Shown piece by piece: positions 24,430-33,689 of a stretch of DNA of 64,000 nucleotides. Positions within the stretch are counted from its first letter, which is position 1. Every line of letters starts with the position of its first letter. Made by a program: the position numbers and the translations under genes. Where the stretch lies: contig NZ_FUKR01000022.1 in the NCBI RefSeq assembly GCF_900163835.1, positions 170,967 to 234,966 on the forward strand. The letters run 5' to 3'. The DNA comes from Mycetocola reblochoni REB411. GTDB taxonomy: Bacteria; Actinomycetota; Actinomycetes; Actinomycetales; Microbacteriaceae. The notes beneath the pieces are model-generated. The model searched no databases. It was not told where the DNA came from and worked only from the letters and a program-made list of their open reading frames with translations.

Positions 24430-26092
24430 GGCGGCGGGCTCGACAGCCCGCGCCGTCGCCCTGCTCGACGCCGTCGCCGCCGTCGGCGTCAGGCACGTGG
24501 TTTTGGCCCCCGGGTCGCGCTCGCAGGCGCTCGCCTTCGCCGCCGCGGCGGCCGAGCGGTCGGGGACGCTCCGTCTGCACGTCAGGCTCGACGAGCGCGG
24601 GGCGGGCTTCTTCGCCCTGGGGATCGGACGTGAGACCGGGGTCCCCGCCCTCGTCGTCGTCACCAGCGGCACGGCGGTGGCCAACCTGCATCCCGCGGTC
24701 CTCGAGGCCCACCACGCCAGGGTGCCGCTTCTGCTCGCCACCGCCGACCGGCCGGAGGAACTGCACGGTGTGCGCGCCAACCAGACGACGCGACAGGACG
24801 GCGTGTTCGGCGCGGTGCTCAGGGACAGCGTCGACCTCGGCGCGGATACCGCCGTCGACGCGGACCGGATCGCCGCGGCCGTCGCCGCGAGCAGGGGCGG
24901 CGCCGGCGGGGGCAGCGGCCCGGTGCAGCTCAACGTCGCCTTCAGGGATCCGCTGTCGTCGGCCCTGCCCGAGCCGTTCGCCCTCGCCGCCGGTCCTGCG
25001 CCGGAGCTGCGGGCACCGTCCTCGCGCCCGCGGCTGGACCTGGTGCAGGGGCCGCGCACCGTCGTCGTCGCCGGAGCGGACGCCGGACCCCTGGCGGAGG
25101 AGATCGCCCACCTCGGCGGCTGGCCGCTGCTGGCGGAGGTCAGCTCGGGCGCGAGGTTCGGCCGGAACGTCGTCGTCAACTACCGTGAGCTGCTCGCGGA
25201 CCCCCGGCTCGGCGGACGCGTCGAACGCGTCGTCGTCCTCGGCCACCCGACGCTCAGCAGGGAGGTGCCCGCGCTGCTCGGCAGGGCAGGCGTCGAGGTG
25301 ATCGTCGTCGATCCGGACGGGCACGAGACCGTGGCAGGACGCACCGGTTCCGCGACGGTCGTCGCGGGTGTCGACGTCGTCGGGGGGCAGGCCGACAGAG
25401 AGTGGTTGGGCGGCTGGCTGCGGGCGTCCCGTGCCTGGCTCGACGCGCACGACACCTCGGTCGCGCCCGACCCCGAGGCGGCGAACTCGCACGACCCCGC
25501 GGTCAGGCTCGCCCACGTCAAGCGTGAGTTCGCCCAGGTCAGGGCCGCGGTCGACAGGGAGATGCTCGTCGAGTCGGTCTGGCGGGTCAGCTGGCCGCAC
25601 GACCGGATCCTGTTCGGGGCGTCGCGGCTCATCCGCGTCGCCGACGCGACCCTGCCGGGCAAGCGTATCCCCGTCCACGCCAACAGGGGGCTGGCGGGCA
25701 TCGACGGCACCGTCGCGACGGGTCTCGGCATCGCGGCGGCCGTCGCGGCCGCGCAGGGGCACGGGATGACGCGGGTGGTGCTCGGCGACCTCGCGCTGCT
25801 GCACGACGCGGGCTCGCTGCTCCGGGTCGACGTGGAGGACCCCGCGCGCATCCAGGTCATCGTCGGCGACGACGGCGGCGGCACGATCTTCGACGGCCTC
25901 GAGGCCGCGTCGGTGGGGACGCGCGCGGACAGGGATCGCGTGCTGTTCACGCCGCAGTCCGTGGACATGGAGGCACTCGCGCGCGCCTACGGCTGGGAGT
26001 TCCGCACCGCGGCGACCCGTGGCTCCCTGGAGCAGGCTCTCACGCAGGCGGCTGAGCGGCCTGTCCTCATCCGCGTTCCGCTCGAGCGCTGA
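24422..26092 (+). CDS. menD: SEPHCHC synthase
   Basis: ThDP-dependent enzyme that adds a succinate-semialdehyde unit from 2-oxoglutarate to isochorismate, the first committed step of menaquinone synthesis. 556 residues. The N-terminal block is HVVLAPGSRSQALAFA; the catalytic Glu lies in DERGAGFFALGIGRETG; the ThDP/Mg site is in the C-terminal third (VLGDLALLHDAGSLL). GTG start overlaps the previous gene by 8 nt. Its substrate comes from MenF, encoded 1 kb downstream on the other strand. Confidence 0.94.
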   Translation: MAEAAGSTARAVALLDAVAAVGVRHVVLAPGSRSQALAFAAAAAERSGTLRLHVRLDERGAGFFALGIGRETGVPALVVVTSGTAVANLHPAVLEAHHARVPLLLATADRPEELHGVRANQTTRQDGVFGAVLRDSVDLGADTAVDADRIAAAVAASRGGAGGGSGPVQLNVAFRDPLSSALPEPFALAAGPAPELRAPSSRPRLDLVQGPRTVVVAGADAGPLAEEIAHLGGWPLLAEVSSGARFGRNVVVNYRELLADPRLGGRVERVVVLGHPTLSREVPALLGRAGVEVIVVDPDGHETVAGRTGSATVVAGVDVVGGQADREWLGGWLRASRAWLDAHDTSVAPDPEAANSHDPAVRLAHVKREFAQVRAAVDREMLVESVWRVSWPHDRILFGASRLIRVADATLPGKRIPVHANRGLAGIDGTVATGLGIAAAVAAAQGHGMTRVVLGDLALLHDAGSLLRVDVEDPARIQVIVGDDGGGTIFDGLEAASVGTRADRDRVLFTPQSVDMEALARAYGWEFRTAATRGSLEQALTQAAERPVLIRVPLER

Positions 26093-26132
26093 GCGCTGGA
26101 CCTTGAGCGCTGGACCTTGAGCGCTGAACGCT
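26091..26132. repeat. 14-bp tandem repeat after menD
   Basis: GAGCGCTGGACCTT occurs twice in tandem (26091-26104, 26105-26118), followed by a degenerate third copy. The first copy overlaps the menD stop codon. Confidence 0.85.
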
Positions 26133-26227
26133 GAGCGACCCCGGCCGCCCCGTGGACTCCGCCCGTCCCGGTCGGCGCGCCGAGCCGAGGGATCGACACC
26201 CGATCCCGGCGGCAGCACAATGACGGG

Positions 26228-27112
26228 ATGAGCGAAAAGACCGACCCCGCCGCCGCCATCGCCTCCGCCGTGACGGTGGGCGCGGACGCGCGACTGCCAC
26301 TCATCGACCCCCGGTCCACTCCCGGCTTCGACGGCGGAAAGGCCGAGGGCGAGGAGCTCCTCGCCCGTGACGCCGCCCGGCTCGACGGGCTGCAGGAACG
26401 CCTGTTCGCCTCGGGCTTCGCCGGGACGACGGACGCGGCGGTGCTTCTGGTGATCCAGGGGATGGACACAGCGGGCAAGGGCGGCATCGTCCGCCACGTC
26501 GTCGGGGCCGTCGACCCGCAGGGCGTGCGGATCCGCGCCTTCAAGGCGCCCACGCCCGAGGAGGCCGCCCACGACTTCCTCTGGCGCATCGAACGCGAAC
26601 TGCCGGAGCCGGGGATGATCGGGGTCTTCGACCGTTCCCACTACGAGGACGTGCTCGCCGCTCGGGTGCGCGGCCTGGCCGCGCCGGACGAGATCGAGCG
26701 GCGCTACGACGCGATCGTCGAGGCGGAGCGGGCCTGGGCGGAGCGGGGCATCCGCATCGTCAAGGTCATGCTGCACATCTCGCCGGAGGAGCAGCACGCC
26801 CGGCTCTCCTCACGCCTGGACCGACCGGACAAGCGGTGGAAGTTCAGCCCGGCCGACATTGACGACCGGCTGCTGTGGCCGTCGTACCAGGACGCCTACC
26901 AGCGGGTGCTCGCGCGGACCGCGGCCGAGCCGTGGGCGGTCGTCCCCGCGGACCGCAAGTGGTACGCGCGGCTGGCCGTTCAGAGTCTGCTGCTGCGCGC
27001 ACTGGAGGGGATCGCGCCGGTCTGGCCGCTCCCTGCCTACGACGTCGACGAGCAGCGCCACCGCCTCGCGGGTGCCGTCGAGGTGGGAACGGCCGAGGGG
27101 GAGCGCGCCTAG
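26228..27112 (+). CDS. Polyphosphate kinase 2 family phosphotransferase
   Basis: 294-residue PPK2-fold protein that transfers phosphate between polyphosphate and nucleotides. Walker A is QGMDTAGKGGIVRHV (about 79-93); Walker B is FDRSHYEDVLAAR; the lid region is around SRLDRPDKRWKFSPADIDDR. The single domain and this length fit polyphosphate:AMP or ADP phosphotransferases; direction and acceptor cannot be read from sequence. CACAAT lies 6 nt before the ATG. It converges with menF with a 4-nt overlap of the 3' ends. Confidence 0.88.
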   Translation: MSEKTDPAAAIASAVTVGADARLPLIDPRSTPGFDGGKAEGEELLARDAARLDGLQERLFASGFAGTTDAAVLLVIQGMDTAGKGGIVRHVVGAVDPQGVRIRAFKAPTPEEAAHDFLWRIERELPEPGMIGVFDRSHYEDVLAARVRGLAAPDEIERRYDAIVEAERAWAERGIRIVKVMLHISPEEQHARLSSRLDRPDKRWKFSPADIDDRLLWPSYQDAYQRVLARTAAEPWAVVPADRKWYARLAVQSLLLRALEGIAPVWPLPAYDVDEQRHRLAGAVEVGTAEGERA

Positions 27113-28350
27113 CCGAAGGCCTCGATGATGGGCCTGAGCTTCATCCGGGTCTCGGCGAGCTCCGCGTCCGGGTCGGACGCCGCGACGATCCCCGCACCGG
27201 CCGAGGCGGTGATGGCGCCGTCGGCACCGAGCTGCGCGCAGCGGAGGGCGATCGCCCACTCGCCCTCGCCCCCGGCGCCGACCCAGCCGACCGGTCCGGC
27301 GAAGCGGCCCCTGTCGAAGCCCTCCAGCTCGTGGATGGTCGCGAGCGCGTCGGCCCGGGGGGTGCCGGCGACCGCGGCGGTGGGGTGCAGCGCGCCGAGC
27401 AGGTCGAGGCTTCCGGAGCCGTCACCGATCCGGCCGGTGATGTCGGTCGCCAGATGCCAGAGGTTGGGCAGCTTGAGCGCGAAGACGCCCTCGCCCGTGG
27501 TCAGCTCCTCGCCGTGCGGAGCCAGCGCCGCGAGGGCGCTGCGGACGGCGAAGTCGTGCTCGCTGGTGTTCTTCGGGCTCGTGCGGAGCCCGTCGGCCGC
27601 GGCCCTGTCCGCGTCCGCGTCGGCGCCCCTGGCCGCGCTTCCGGCGAGGACGCGGGTGCTGACCCGCCCGTCGACGACGCGGACGAGGGTCTCCGGGCTG
27701 GCGCCGAGCATGCCGTCGACGGCGAAGGTCCAGCACTCGGGGTAGCTGAGGGCCAGGTCGCCGAGCGCGCGACGCAGGTCCGCGCCGGCGGGCAGCCTGC
27801 CGTGCACCTGGCGGGCGAGGACGACCTTGTCGAGTCCACCCTCGGCGATGCGCCTGACGCCCTCGGCGACGGCGGCGCGGTAGCCGTCGGGTCCCGGGGT
27901 GCCGGGGAGGAAGCCGATGCGGTACTCGGGGCCGATCGCGCGGGGCTGCAGCTCGGGGGAGCCGTCGGCCGCGTCCCCGAGCCGGATGCGGGTGACCCAC
28001 GTCCGGCCCTCCGCCGTCCCGACGATCAGGCGGGGGACGATGAGGACGCTGCGCTCGGCCGAGGAGTCGTCGAAGGCGAAGGTGCCGAAGGCGACAAGTC
28101 CCGTGCCCGGCAGCCCGACCTCGTCGGTGACGTCGGCCGCCGCGGTGATCGCGGCCCAGTCCCTCGCGGCGTCGGCGAAGCGGGTCGGGCCGGAGTACTC
28201 CAGGCGGAGGACCTCGCCGACGCCGGCGAGGCCGCGGTCGCGCCGCTGCCAGAGCAGGGGGCGGCGGGCATCGAGGAGGGGGATGAGTCGGCGGGTGCCG
28301 TCGTGCTCGAGGGTCTCGACGGTCAGCGTCGCCGGGGCGGAGGTTGACAC
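27109..28350 (-). CDS. menF: Isochorismate synthase
   Basis: Chorismate-utilising enzyme of 413 residues. Conserved blocks: GLDKVVLARQVHGRLPAG, AGSAARGAD and the C-terminal LHPTAAVAGTPRADAL and ALRCAQLGADGAI. It makes isochorismate for MenD. GTG start with TAGGCT exactly 6 nt upstream (leaderless). The gene is transcribed toward ppk2 and shares its last 4 nt. Confidence 0.93.
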   Translation of the reverse strand: MSTSAPATLTVETLEHDGTRRLIPLLDARRPLLWQRRDRGLAGVGEVLRLEYSGPTRFADAARDWAAITAAADVTDEVGLPGTGLVAFGTFAFDDSSAERSVLIVPRLIVGTAEGRTWVTRIRLGDAADGSPELQPRAIGPEYRIGFLPGTPGPDGYRAAVAEGVRRIAEGGLDKVVLARQVHGRLPAGADLRRALGDLALSYPECWTFAVDGMLGASPETLVRVVDGRVSTRVLAGSAARGADADADRAAADGLRTSPKNTSEHDFAVRSALAALAPHGEELTTGEGVFALKLPNLWHLATDITGRIGDGSGSLDLLGALHPTAAVAGTPRADALATIHELEGFDRGRFAGPVGWVGAGGEGEWAIALRCAQLGADGAITASAGAGIVAASDPDAELAETRMKLRPIIEAFG

Positions 28351-28464
28351 CAGGACAGCCTACGCCCGCCGCGGCTGCGTCCGGCCCGCGAGCCCGCCGA
28401 GCGTCCCCGGTGATTCGCGCTCCGCGGGGCCTGCGATGCCGGTCCCCGCGCCTAGACTGAGGGA

Positions 28465-29166
28465 ATGAGCAAAGCGGATCTCTCCAAGAAGCCGGCCCAG
28501 GTCGCCGAGATGTTCGACCAGGTCGCACCCCGGTACGACAGGACGAACACGGTGATGAGCCTGGGAAACGATCTGCTCTGGCGTGTGGCGACGACCCGCG
28601 CCGTCGACCCGAAGCCGGGCGACAGGGTGCTCGACCTCGCGGCGGGGACGGGCGTGTCCAGCGCGGCCCTGGCCCGCTCGGGTGCCGAGGTCGTCGCCGC
28701 GGACTTCTCTCCCGGCATGCTCGCCGTGGCCCGCTCGCGCTTCGGCACGGTGCGCAACATGAGCTTCGCGGAGGCCGACGCCACCGCGCTCCCGTTCGCC
28801 GACGACGAGTTCGACGCGGTCACGATCTCGTTCGGGCTGCGCAACGTCGTCGACCCGAAGAAGGCGCTGCGGGAGCTGCTGCGGGTGACCAGGCCGGGCG
28901 GGCGGATCGTGATCTGCGAGTTCTCGACGCCGCCGAACCGGCTCTGGCGGGCCGTCTACAACCTCTACCTGCGCCGGGTGTCGCCCCTGCTGGTGCGGCT
29001 GTCCAGCTCGAACCCCGACGCCTACGACTACCTCAACGACTCGATCAGCGCCTGGCCCAACCAGGCGCACCTGGCCGGGTGGCTGCGCGAGGCGGGCTGG
29101 CACGACGTCGAGCACCGCAACCTGACCGGGGGGATCGTCGCACTTCACCGCGGCGTCGCGCCGTGA
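28465..29166 (+). CDS. menG: Demethylmenaquinone methyltransferase
   Basis: Final SAM-dependent C-methylation in menaquinone synthesis (also called UbiE). 233 residues. Family signature [23 protein letters not shown] motif [27 protein letters not shown]-terminal [18 protein letters not shown] lies 6 nt before the ATG. Followed 55 nt later by the polyprenyl synthase in the same direction. Confidence 0.94.
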   Translation: MSKADLSKKPAQVAEMFDQVAPRYDRTNTVMSLGNDLLWRVATTRAVDPKPGDRVLDLAAGTGVSSAALARSGAEVVAADFSPGMLAVARSRFGTVRNMSFAEADATALPFADDEFDAVTISFGLRNVVDPKKALRELLRVTRPGGRIVICEFSTPPNRLWRAVYNLYLRRVSPLLVRLSSSNPDAYDYLNDSISAWPNQAHLAGWLREAGWHDVEHRNLTGGIVALHRGVAP

Positions 29167-29221
29167 GCGGCCCGTCCCGACGGGGGCTGATCGGCCGCGC
29201 GCGGCAGGCTAGGCTGGTCGG

Positions 29222-30274
29222 GTGAACTCGAGCGTACGTCGACACGGGACGTCCCTGTCCCGGCAGCTGGGCCTGACGGAGCGCCTGCTGGCGTCCCCCG
29301 CGACCAAACGGCTGATCGCGGCGGTCGACGACGGCCTCGACCGGCTCGAGGCCGAACTGGTCACCTCCCTCCGCTCGACCGACGCCCTCGTCGACTCGAC
29401 GAGCCGCTACCTGCTTGAGGCGGGCGGCAAACGCGTCCGCCCGATGCTGCTCTTCCTGACCGCCCAGCTCGGCGACGGCACCACGACCGAGGTGATCGAT
29501 GCCGCGCAGGGTATCGAGATCACCCACCTCGGATCGCTGTATCACGACGACGTCATGGACGAGTCGGACCGCCGCCGCGGTGTGCCGAGCGCACACAGGG
29601 TGTGGGGCAACTCGGTCGCGATCCTCGCCGGCGACCTCCTCTTCTCCAAGGCGAGCCAGCTCATGTCCGCTCTGGGCGACAGGGCGAGCGCCCTCCAGTC
29701 GGAGACCTTCGAGCGGCTCGTGCTCGGACAGCTCCACGAGACGGTCGGCCCCGCCGAGGGCGAGGACCGTGAGCAGCACTACATCCAGGTCCTCGCCGAC
29801 AAGACCGGCTCCCTCATCGCCGCCGCGGCCCGTGCGGGCGTGATCTTCTCGAACGCGCCGCGCGAGTTCGAGACCCCCGTGCTCGAGTACGGCGAGCGGA
29901 TCGGCATCGCGTTCCAGCTCGCCGACGACGTGCTCGACCTCTCCGCCGACCCCGCGGTGACGGGGAAGGTCCCGGGAACGGATCTGCGTGCGGGGGTGGA
30001 CACGCTGCCGACGATCAGGCTCAGGCGCCTGGCCGACGCGGGCGACGCCGACGCGGCGGCGCTCGTGGCACGGATCGACGACGCCGACGCGGACGACGCG
30101 GCCTTCGCCGACACGGTCGCGGTCCTGCGCGACCACGAGGTCACCCGCTCGGCGCTCGCCGACGCGCGGCGCTGGTCGGACGAGGCCGTCCGCGCGCTCG
30201 ACCCGCTGCCGGCGGGGGCCGTCAAGGACGCCCTGGTCCGCTTCGCCGGGACCATCGTTGACCGCTCCAGCTGA
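29222..30274 (+). CDS. Long-chain polyprenyl diphosphate synthase
   Basis: 350-residue trans-prenyltransferase providing the menaquinone side chain. First Asp-rich motif LYHDDVMDESDRRRG; second QLADDVLDLSADP; GGKRVRPMLLFL near residue 65. The residues before the first motif are small and hydrophilic, consistent with a long-chain enzyme, but product length cannot be fixed. TAGGCT 6 nt before the GTG start. Placement after menG supports a quinone role; substrate comes ultimately from the mevalonate pathway. Confidence 0.92.
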   Translation: MNSSVRRHGTSLSRQLGLTERLLASPATKRLIAAVDDGLDRLEAELVTSLRSTDALVDSTSRYLLEAGGKRVRPMLLFLTAQLGDGTTTEVIDAAQGIEITHLGSLYHDDVMDESDRRRGVPSAHRVWGNSVAILAGDLLFSKASQLMSALGDRASALQSETFERLVLGQLHETVGPAEGEDREQHYIQVLADKTGSLIAAAARAGVIFSNAPREFETPVLEYGERIGIAFQLADDVLDLSADPAVTGKVPGTDLRAGVDTLPTIRLRRLADAGDADAAALVARIDDADADDAAFADTVAVLRDHEVTRSALADARRWSDEAVRALDPLPAGAVKDALVRFAGTIVDRSS

Positions 30275-30339
30275 GCGGACCCCTGCGGCCCCGGCCGCGT
30301 CACGAGCATGAGGCGGGCGCGCCCCGCGGAGGAGGACGA

Positions 30340-31692
30340 ATGTCACAGCTGAGGATCGCCATCGTCGGGGCCGGACCCGCGGGGATCTACGCCGCCGATC
30401 TGCTGCTCAAGGCCGAGCGCGACGTCGACGTATCCATCGACCTGTTCGAGCGCCTTCCCGCGCCCTACGGGCTCGTGCGCTACGGGGTCGCCCCCGACCA
30501 CCCCCGCATCAAGGGCATCATCACGGCGCTCAGGGACGTACTCGACCGGGGCGACGTGCGCATCTTCGGGAACGTGAACATCGGCACCGACATCACCGTC
30601 GAGGAGCTGCGGGACTACTACCACGCGGTGATCTTCGCCACGGGGGCCGTGAGGGACGCCGCGCTTCCGGTCCCGGGGCTGGAGCTCGAGGGGTCGTACG
30701 GTGCGGCCGACTTCGTCAGCTGGTTCGACGGGCACCCCGACGTGCCGCGCGACTGGCCGCTGGAGGCGGAGCAGATCGCCGTCATCGGCAACGGCAATGT
30801 CGCGCTCGACGTCGCGCGCATCCTCGTCAAGCACCCCGAGGACCTGGCGAGCACGGAGATCCCCGCCAACGTGGCGGAGGGGCTGGCGTCGTCCCCGGTG
30901 ACGGACGTGCACGTGTTCGGGCGTCGCGGCCCGCACCAGGTCAAGTTCACGCCGCTGGAGCTGCGCGAGCTCGGCGAGCTGCGCGACGTCGACATGATCC
31001 TCGACGAGGCCGACTTCCCCGACGCGGAGACGACGGCCGCGCTGGTCGCGGGTAACAAGCAGATCATGGTCATCGACCGGGTGCTGCGCTCCTGGCGGGA
31101 GCGCGAGACCGGGCAGGCGTCGCGGCGGCTGCACCTGCACTTCTGGGCGAAGCCCCTGGAGTTCGTCGGTGACGAGGCCGGTCGTGTCCGCGCCCTGCGC
31201 TACGAGCGCACCGCCCCGCTGCCGGACGGTACGGTCGTCGGAACCGGCGAGGTCAGGGAGCTCCCCGTCCAGGCGGCATACCGCGCCGTCGGCTACTACG
31301 GCTCGCCCATCGACGGCGTGCCCTTCGACGAGGCGCGCGGCGTCATCCCGAACGAGGGCGGACGGGTCTCGGTCGACGGCGTGCAGATCCCTGGCGTCTA
31401 CGCGACCGGCTGGATCAAGCGCGGACCGGTCGGCCTGATCGGCCACACCAAGTCGGACGCGATGGAGACCGTGTCCAACCTCCTCGCCGACGGCGAGCTG
31501 TGGTGGACGCCGGAGCACCCGGAGGAGTCGGCGATCACCGCCCTCCTCGACGAGCGGGCGGTCGCGTACACCGACCTCGACGGGTGGCACCGGCTGGACG
31601 AGCACGAGATCGGCCTCGGGGCGGGGGAGCGCGCGAGGGTCAAGGTCGTTCCCCGCGACGAGATGATCCGCATCTCGCGCGGCGAGGGCTAG
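30340..31692 (+). CDS. FprA-type ferredoxin/adrenodoxin NADP reductase
   Basis: 450-residue flavoprotein. FAD-binding motif IAIVGAGPAGIYAADLLL at the N-terminus and ERLPAPYGLVRYGVAPDHPR, a signature of the adrenodoxin-reductase group; NADPH-binding GNGNVALDVARI near residue 150; C-terminal TGWIKRGPVGLIGHTKSDA. It passes electrons from NADPH to ferredoxins. A physiological partner (for example a cytochrome P450) is not visible nearby. Confidence 0.9.
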   Translation: MSQLRIAIVGAGPAGIYAADLLLKAERDVDVSIDLFERLPAPYGLVRYGVAPDHPRIKGIITALRDVLDRGDVRIFGNVNIGTDITVEELRDYYHAVIFATGAVRDAALPVPGLELEGSYGAADFVSWFDGHPDVPRDWPLEAEQIAVIGNGNVALDVARILVKHPEDLASTEIPANVAEGLASSPVTDVHVFGRRGPHQVKFTPLELRELGELRDVDMILDEADFPDAETTAALVAGNKQIMVIDRVLRSWRERETGQASRRLHLHFWAKPLEFVGDEAGRVRALRYERTAPLPDGTVVGTGEVRELPVQAAYRAVGYYGSPIDGVPFDEARGVIPNEGGRVSVDGVQIPGVYATGWIKRGPVGLIGHTKSDAMETVSNLLADGELWWTPEHPEESAITALLDERAVAYTDLDGWHRLDEHEIGLGAGERARVKVVPRDEMIRISRGEG

Positions 31693-31793
31693 GCGGCGAG
31701 CAACAGGTCCTGGCCCCGTTCCCGCCGGTTGCGGTCCTGCGCACCCGCGGGGCGAAGCCGGGGGCGCCGCCTCCACCGGCGTAGCGTGGGGGA

Positions 31794-32525
31794 ATGACTG
31801 ACGACTCGCGGAGCAGACGGGCGGCGTCCTTCGGCTCCGCCGCCGAGGCCTACGAGCGCGGACGACCCGGCTACCCCGAGCGGGTCGTCGACTGGCTCGT
31901 CCCCGACGGCGCCCGCTGCGTCGTCGACATCGGGGCAGGGACGGGAAAGCTCACCCGCCAGCTCCTCGGCAGGGCGGAGCGCGTGATCGCCGTCGAGCCG
32001 TCGACCGGAATGCTCGACGTCCTCCGTGCACGGGTTCCCGGAGCGGCCGCGGTCGAGGGCTCGGCCGAGGCCGTCCCCCTCGGCGAGGGCAACGCCGACG
32101 CAGTCCTCTTCGCCCAGTCGTGGCACTGGGCCGACCCCGTGGCGGCGTCGAGCGAGGCGGCACGGCTGCTCCGGCGCGGCGGCACCCTGGGACTCGTGTG
32201 GAACTTCCGCGATGCGCGCGTGCCCTGGGTGGCGGCGCTCGACGCGATCCTCGAGGAGGGCAGCACGGAGGCAACCGTCGGACGGCCCCGACCCGGCGGC
32301 CGCTTCGGCCGCGTCGAACGACTCGAGCACGAGTGGACCGACGTGCTCCCGCGAGACGCCGTGGTCGACATGGTGCTCTCTCGAAGCTTCATGATCACGG
32401 CGGACGAGGGCAGACGTCGGCGCGTGCTCGCCGAGCTCGACACGCTGCTCGACGGACACGGCGACACGGTCCTGGTGCCGTACACGACCGTCGCCTACCG
32501 GGCGCGGCGGACGGACCGGCCCTAA
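31794..32525 (+). CDS. Class I SAM-dependent methyltransferase
   Basis: 243 residues with motif I VVDIGAGTGKLTRQLLG (about 42-58), acidic VIAVEPSTGMLDVL and post-motif QSWHWADP. This belongs to the Methyltransf_11 group; substrate unknown. TAGCGT lies 6 nt before the ATG. No operon partner is obvious. Confidence 0.82.
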   Translation: MTDDSRSRRAASFGSAAEAYERGRPGYPERVVDWLVPDGARCVVDIGAGTGKLTRQLLGRAERVIAVEPSTGMLDVLRARVPGAAAVEGSAEAVPLGEGNADAVLFAQSWHWADPVAASSEAARLLRRGGTLGLVWNFRDARVPWVAALDAILEEGSTEATVGRPRPGGRFGRVERLEHEWTDVLPRDAVVDMVLSRSFMITADEGRRRRVLAELDTLLDGHGDTVLVPYTTVAYRARRTDRP

Positions 32526-32588
32526 CCGCGGGGACACACCGAAGCGGAGACGCCCCGACCGGCCGGCGGCCGCGGCTAGGCTGATCGC

Positions 32589-33596
32589 ATGACCACAGCG
32601 GACTGGCGCCCCGACATCCTCGGGGCCCCGTTCGAGCAGCGCGAGCTGCCGCTCGGCACCGACGCGGAGGGGCCGGTCGGAGCCACCCTCGTCCGGATCG
32701 CGCCGTCCTTCGCCAGGGGCGTCCGACGCGCCCTGACCGCCTCGGAGCTCGCCGACGTCGACGTCCTCTACCTGCACGGCTGGTCCGACTACTTCTTCCA
32801 GCGGGAGCTGGCGATGTGGTGGGAGGCCCGCGGCGCGCGGTTCTTCGCCCTGGACCTGCGCAAGTACGGTCGCAGCCTGCGGCCGGGGCAGTCGCCCGGC
32901 TTCGTCGACGACCTGCACGTCTACGACGAGGACATCGAGGCGGCGCTCCGGGTCATCGACGAGAGCACACGGCGGCCGAGGCGCCTCGTCGTCTTCGGCC
33001 ACTCCACCGGTGGCCTCACCGCGAGCCTGTGGGCCTCGCGCAACCAGGACCGCGTCGCCGCGCTCGTGCTCAACTCGCCCTGGCTCGAACTGCAGACCGG
33101 GGGGACGGGCAGGGAGGCGCTCGCGCCGCTCATCGCCGTCGGTGCGAAGATCGCCCCGGCGAGCGTCATGCCGAACATCGACTTCGGCTACTACTCCCGG
33201 GCCGTCAGCCGCAGCGGAGGCGGCGAGTGGGACGTGAACCCCGAGTGGCGCCCCGCGCGGGGGTTCCCCGTGCGTCCGGCCTGGCTGCAGGCGGTCATCA
33301 GCGCCCACGAGCTCGTCGCCTCGGGACTGGGGCTGCGGATGCCGGTGCTCACGCTGCTGTCGGCCCGGTCGACGATCGCGATCAACTGGTCGGAGGAGAT
33401 GCGCCGAAGCGACAGCGTCCTCGTCGTCGAGAACATCGCCGCACGCGCGGTCAAGCTCGGCTCCTCCGTCACGGTCGAGCGCATCGAGGGGGCGCTGCAC
33501 GACGTCATGCTGTCAGCGCCGGACGCCCGCGCCCTCGCGTGCTCGCGGATCGCCCGCTGGTCGCGCGGCGCGCTCGCCGCCGCGCCCGAGGCGTGA
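32589..33596 (+). CDS. Alpha/beta hydrolase (S33/lysophospholipase-like)
   Basis: 335 residues. Oxyanion turn LYLHGWSDYF near 60; nucleophile elbow GHSTGG near 142; late motif IEGALHDVMLSAPDAR carries the candidate catalytic His. Resembles the monoacylglycerol-lipase group. TAGGCT lies 6 nt before the ATG. It is too long and lacks the features expected of MenH, so I do not assign it to menaquinone synthesis. Confidence 0.82.
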   Translation: MTTADWRPDILGAPFEQRELPLGTDAEGPVGATLVRIAPSFARGVRRALTASELADVDVLYLHGWSDYFFQRELAMWWEARGARFFALDLRKYGRSLRPGQSPGFVDDLHVYDEDIEAALRVIDESTRRPRRLVVFGHSTGGLTASLWASRNQDRVAALVLNSPWLELQTGGTGREALAPLIAVGAKIAPASVMPNIDFGYYSRAVSRSGGGEWDVNPEWRPARGFPVRPAWLQAVISAHELVASGLGLRMPVLTLLSARSTIAINWSEEMRRSDSVLVVENIAARAVKLGSSVTVERIEGALHDVMLSAPDARALACSRIARWSRGALAAAPEA

Positions 33597-33630
33597 GGCC
33601 GGTCCTCCCCATCCGACCGGCGCGCCTTCG

Positions 33631-33650
33631 TGACCCCGCGTGACGGACGG
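33631..33650 (+). promoter_or_regulatory. Two phased TGAC repeats upstream of metY
   Basis: TGACCCCGCG (33631-33640) and TGACGGACGG (33641-33650) are in 10-bp register. The second is identical to the last unit of the phased array at 43958-43997. They lie about 30 bp before the -10-like TAGTGT of metY (33677), a position expected for an activator or repressor site. Confidence 0.35.
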
Positions 33651-33689
33651 GGCTGCGCACGGCCGTTCGCAGCCCCTAGTGTCGTGCCC

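Noticed and set aside
32589..33596. Alpha/beta hydrolase as MenH
   Set aside because: It is too long (335 residues), resembles the monoacylglycerol-lipase group and lies outside the men units.
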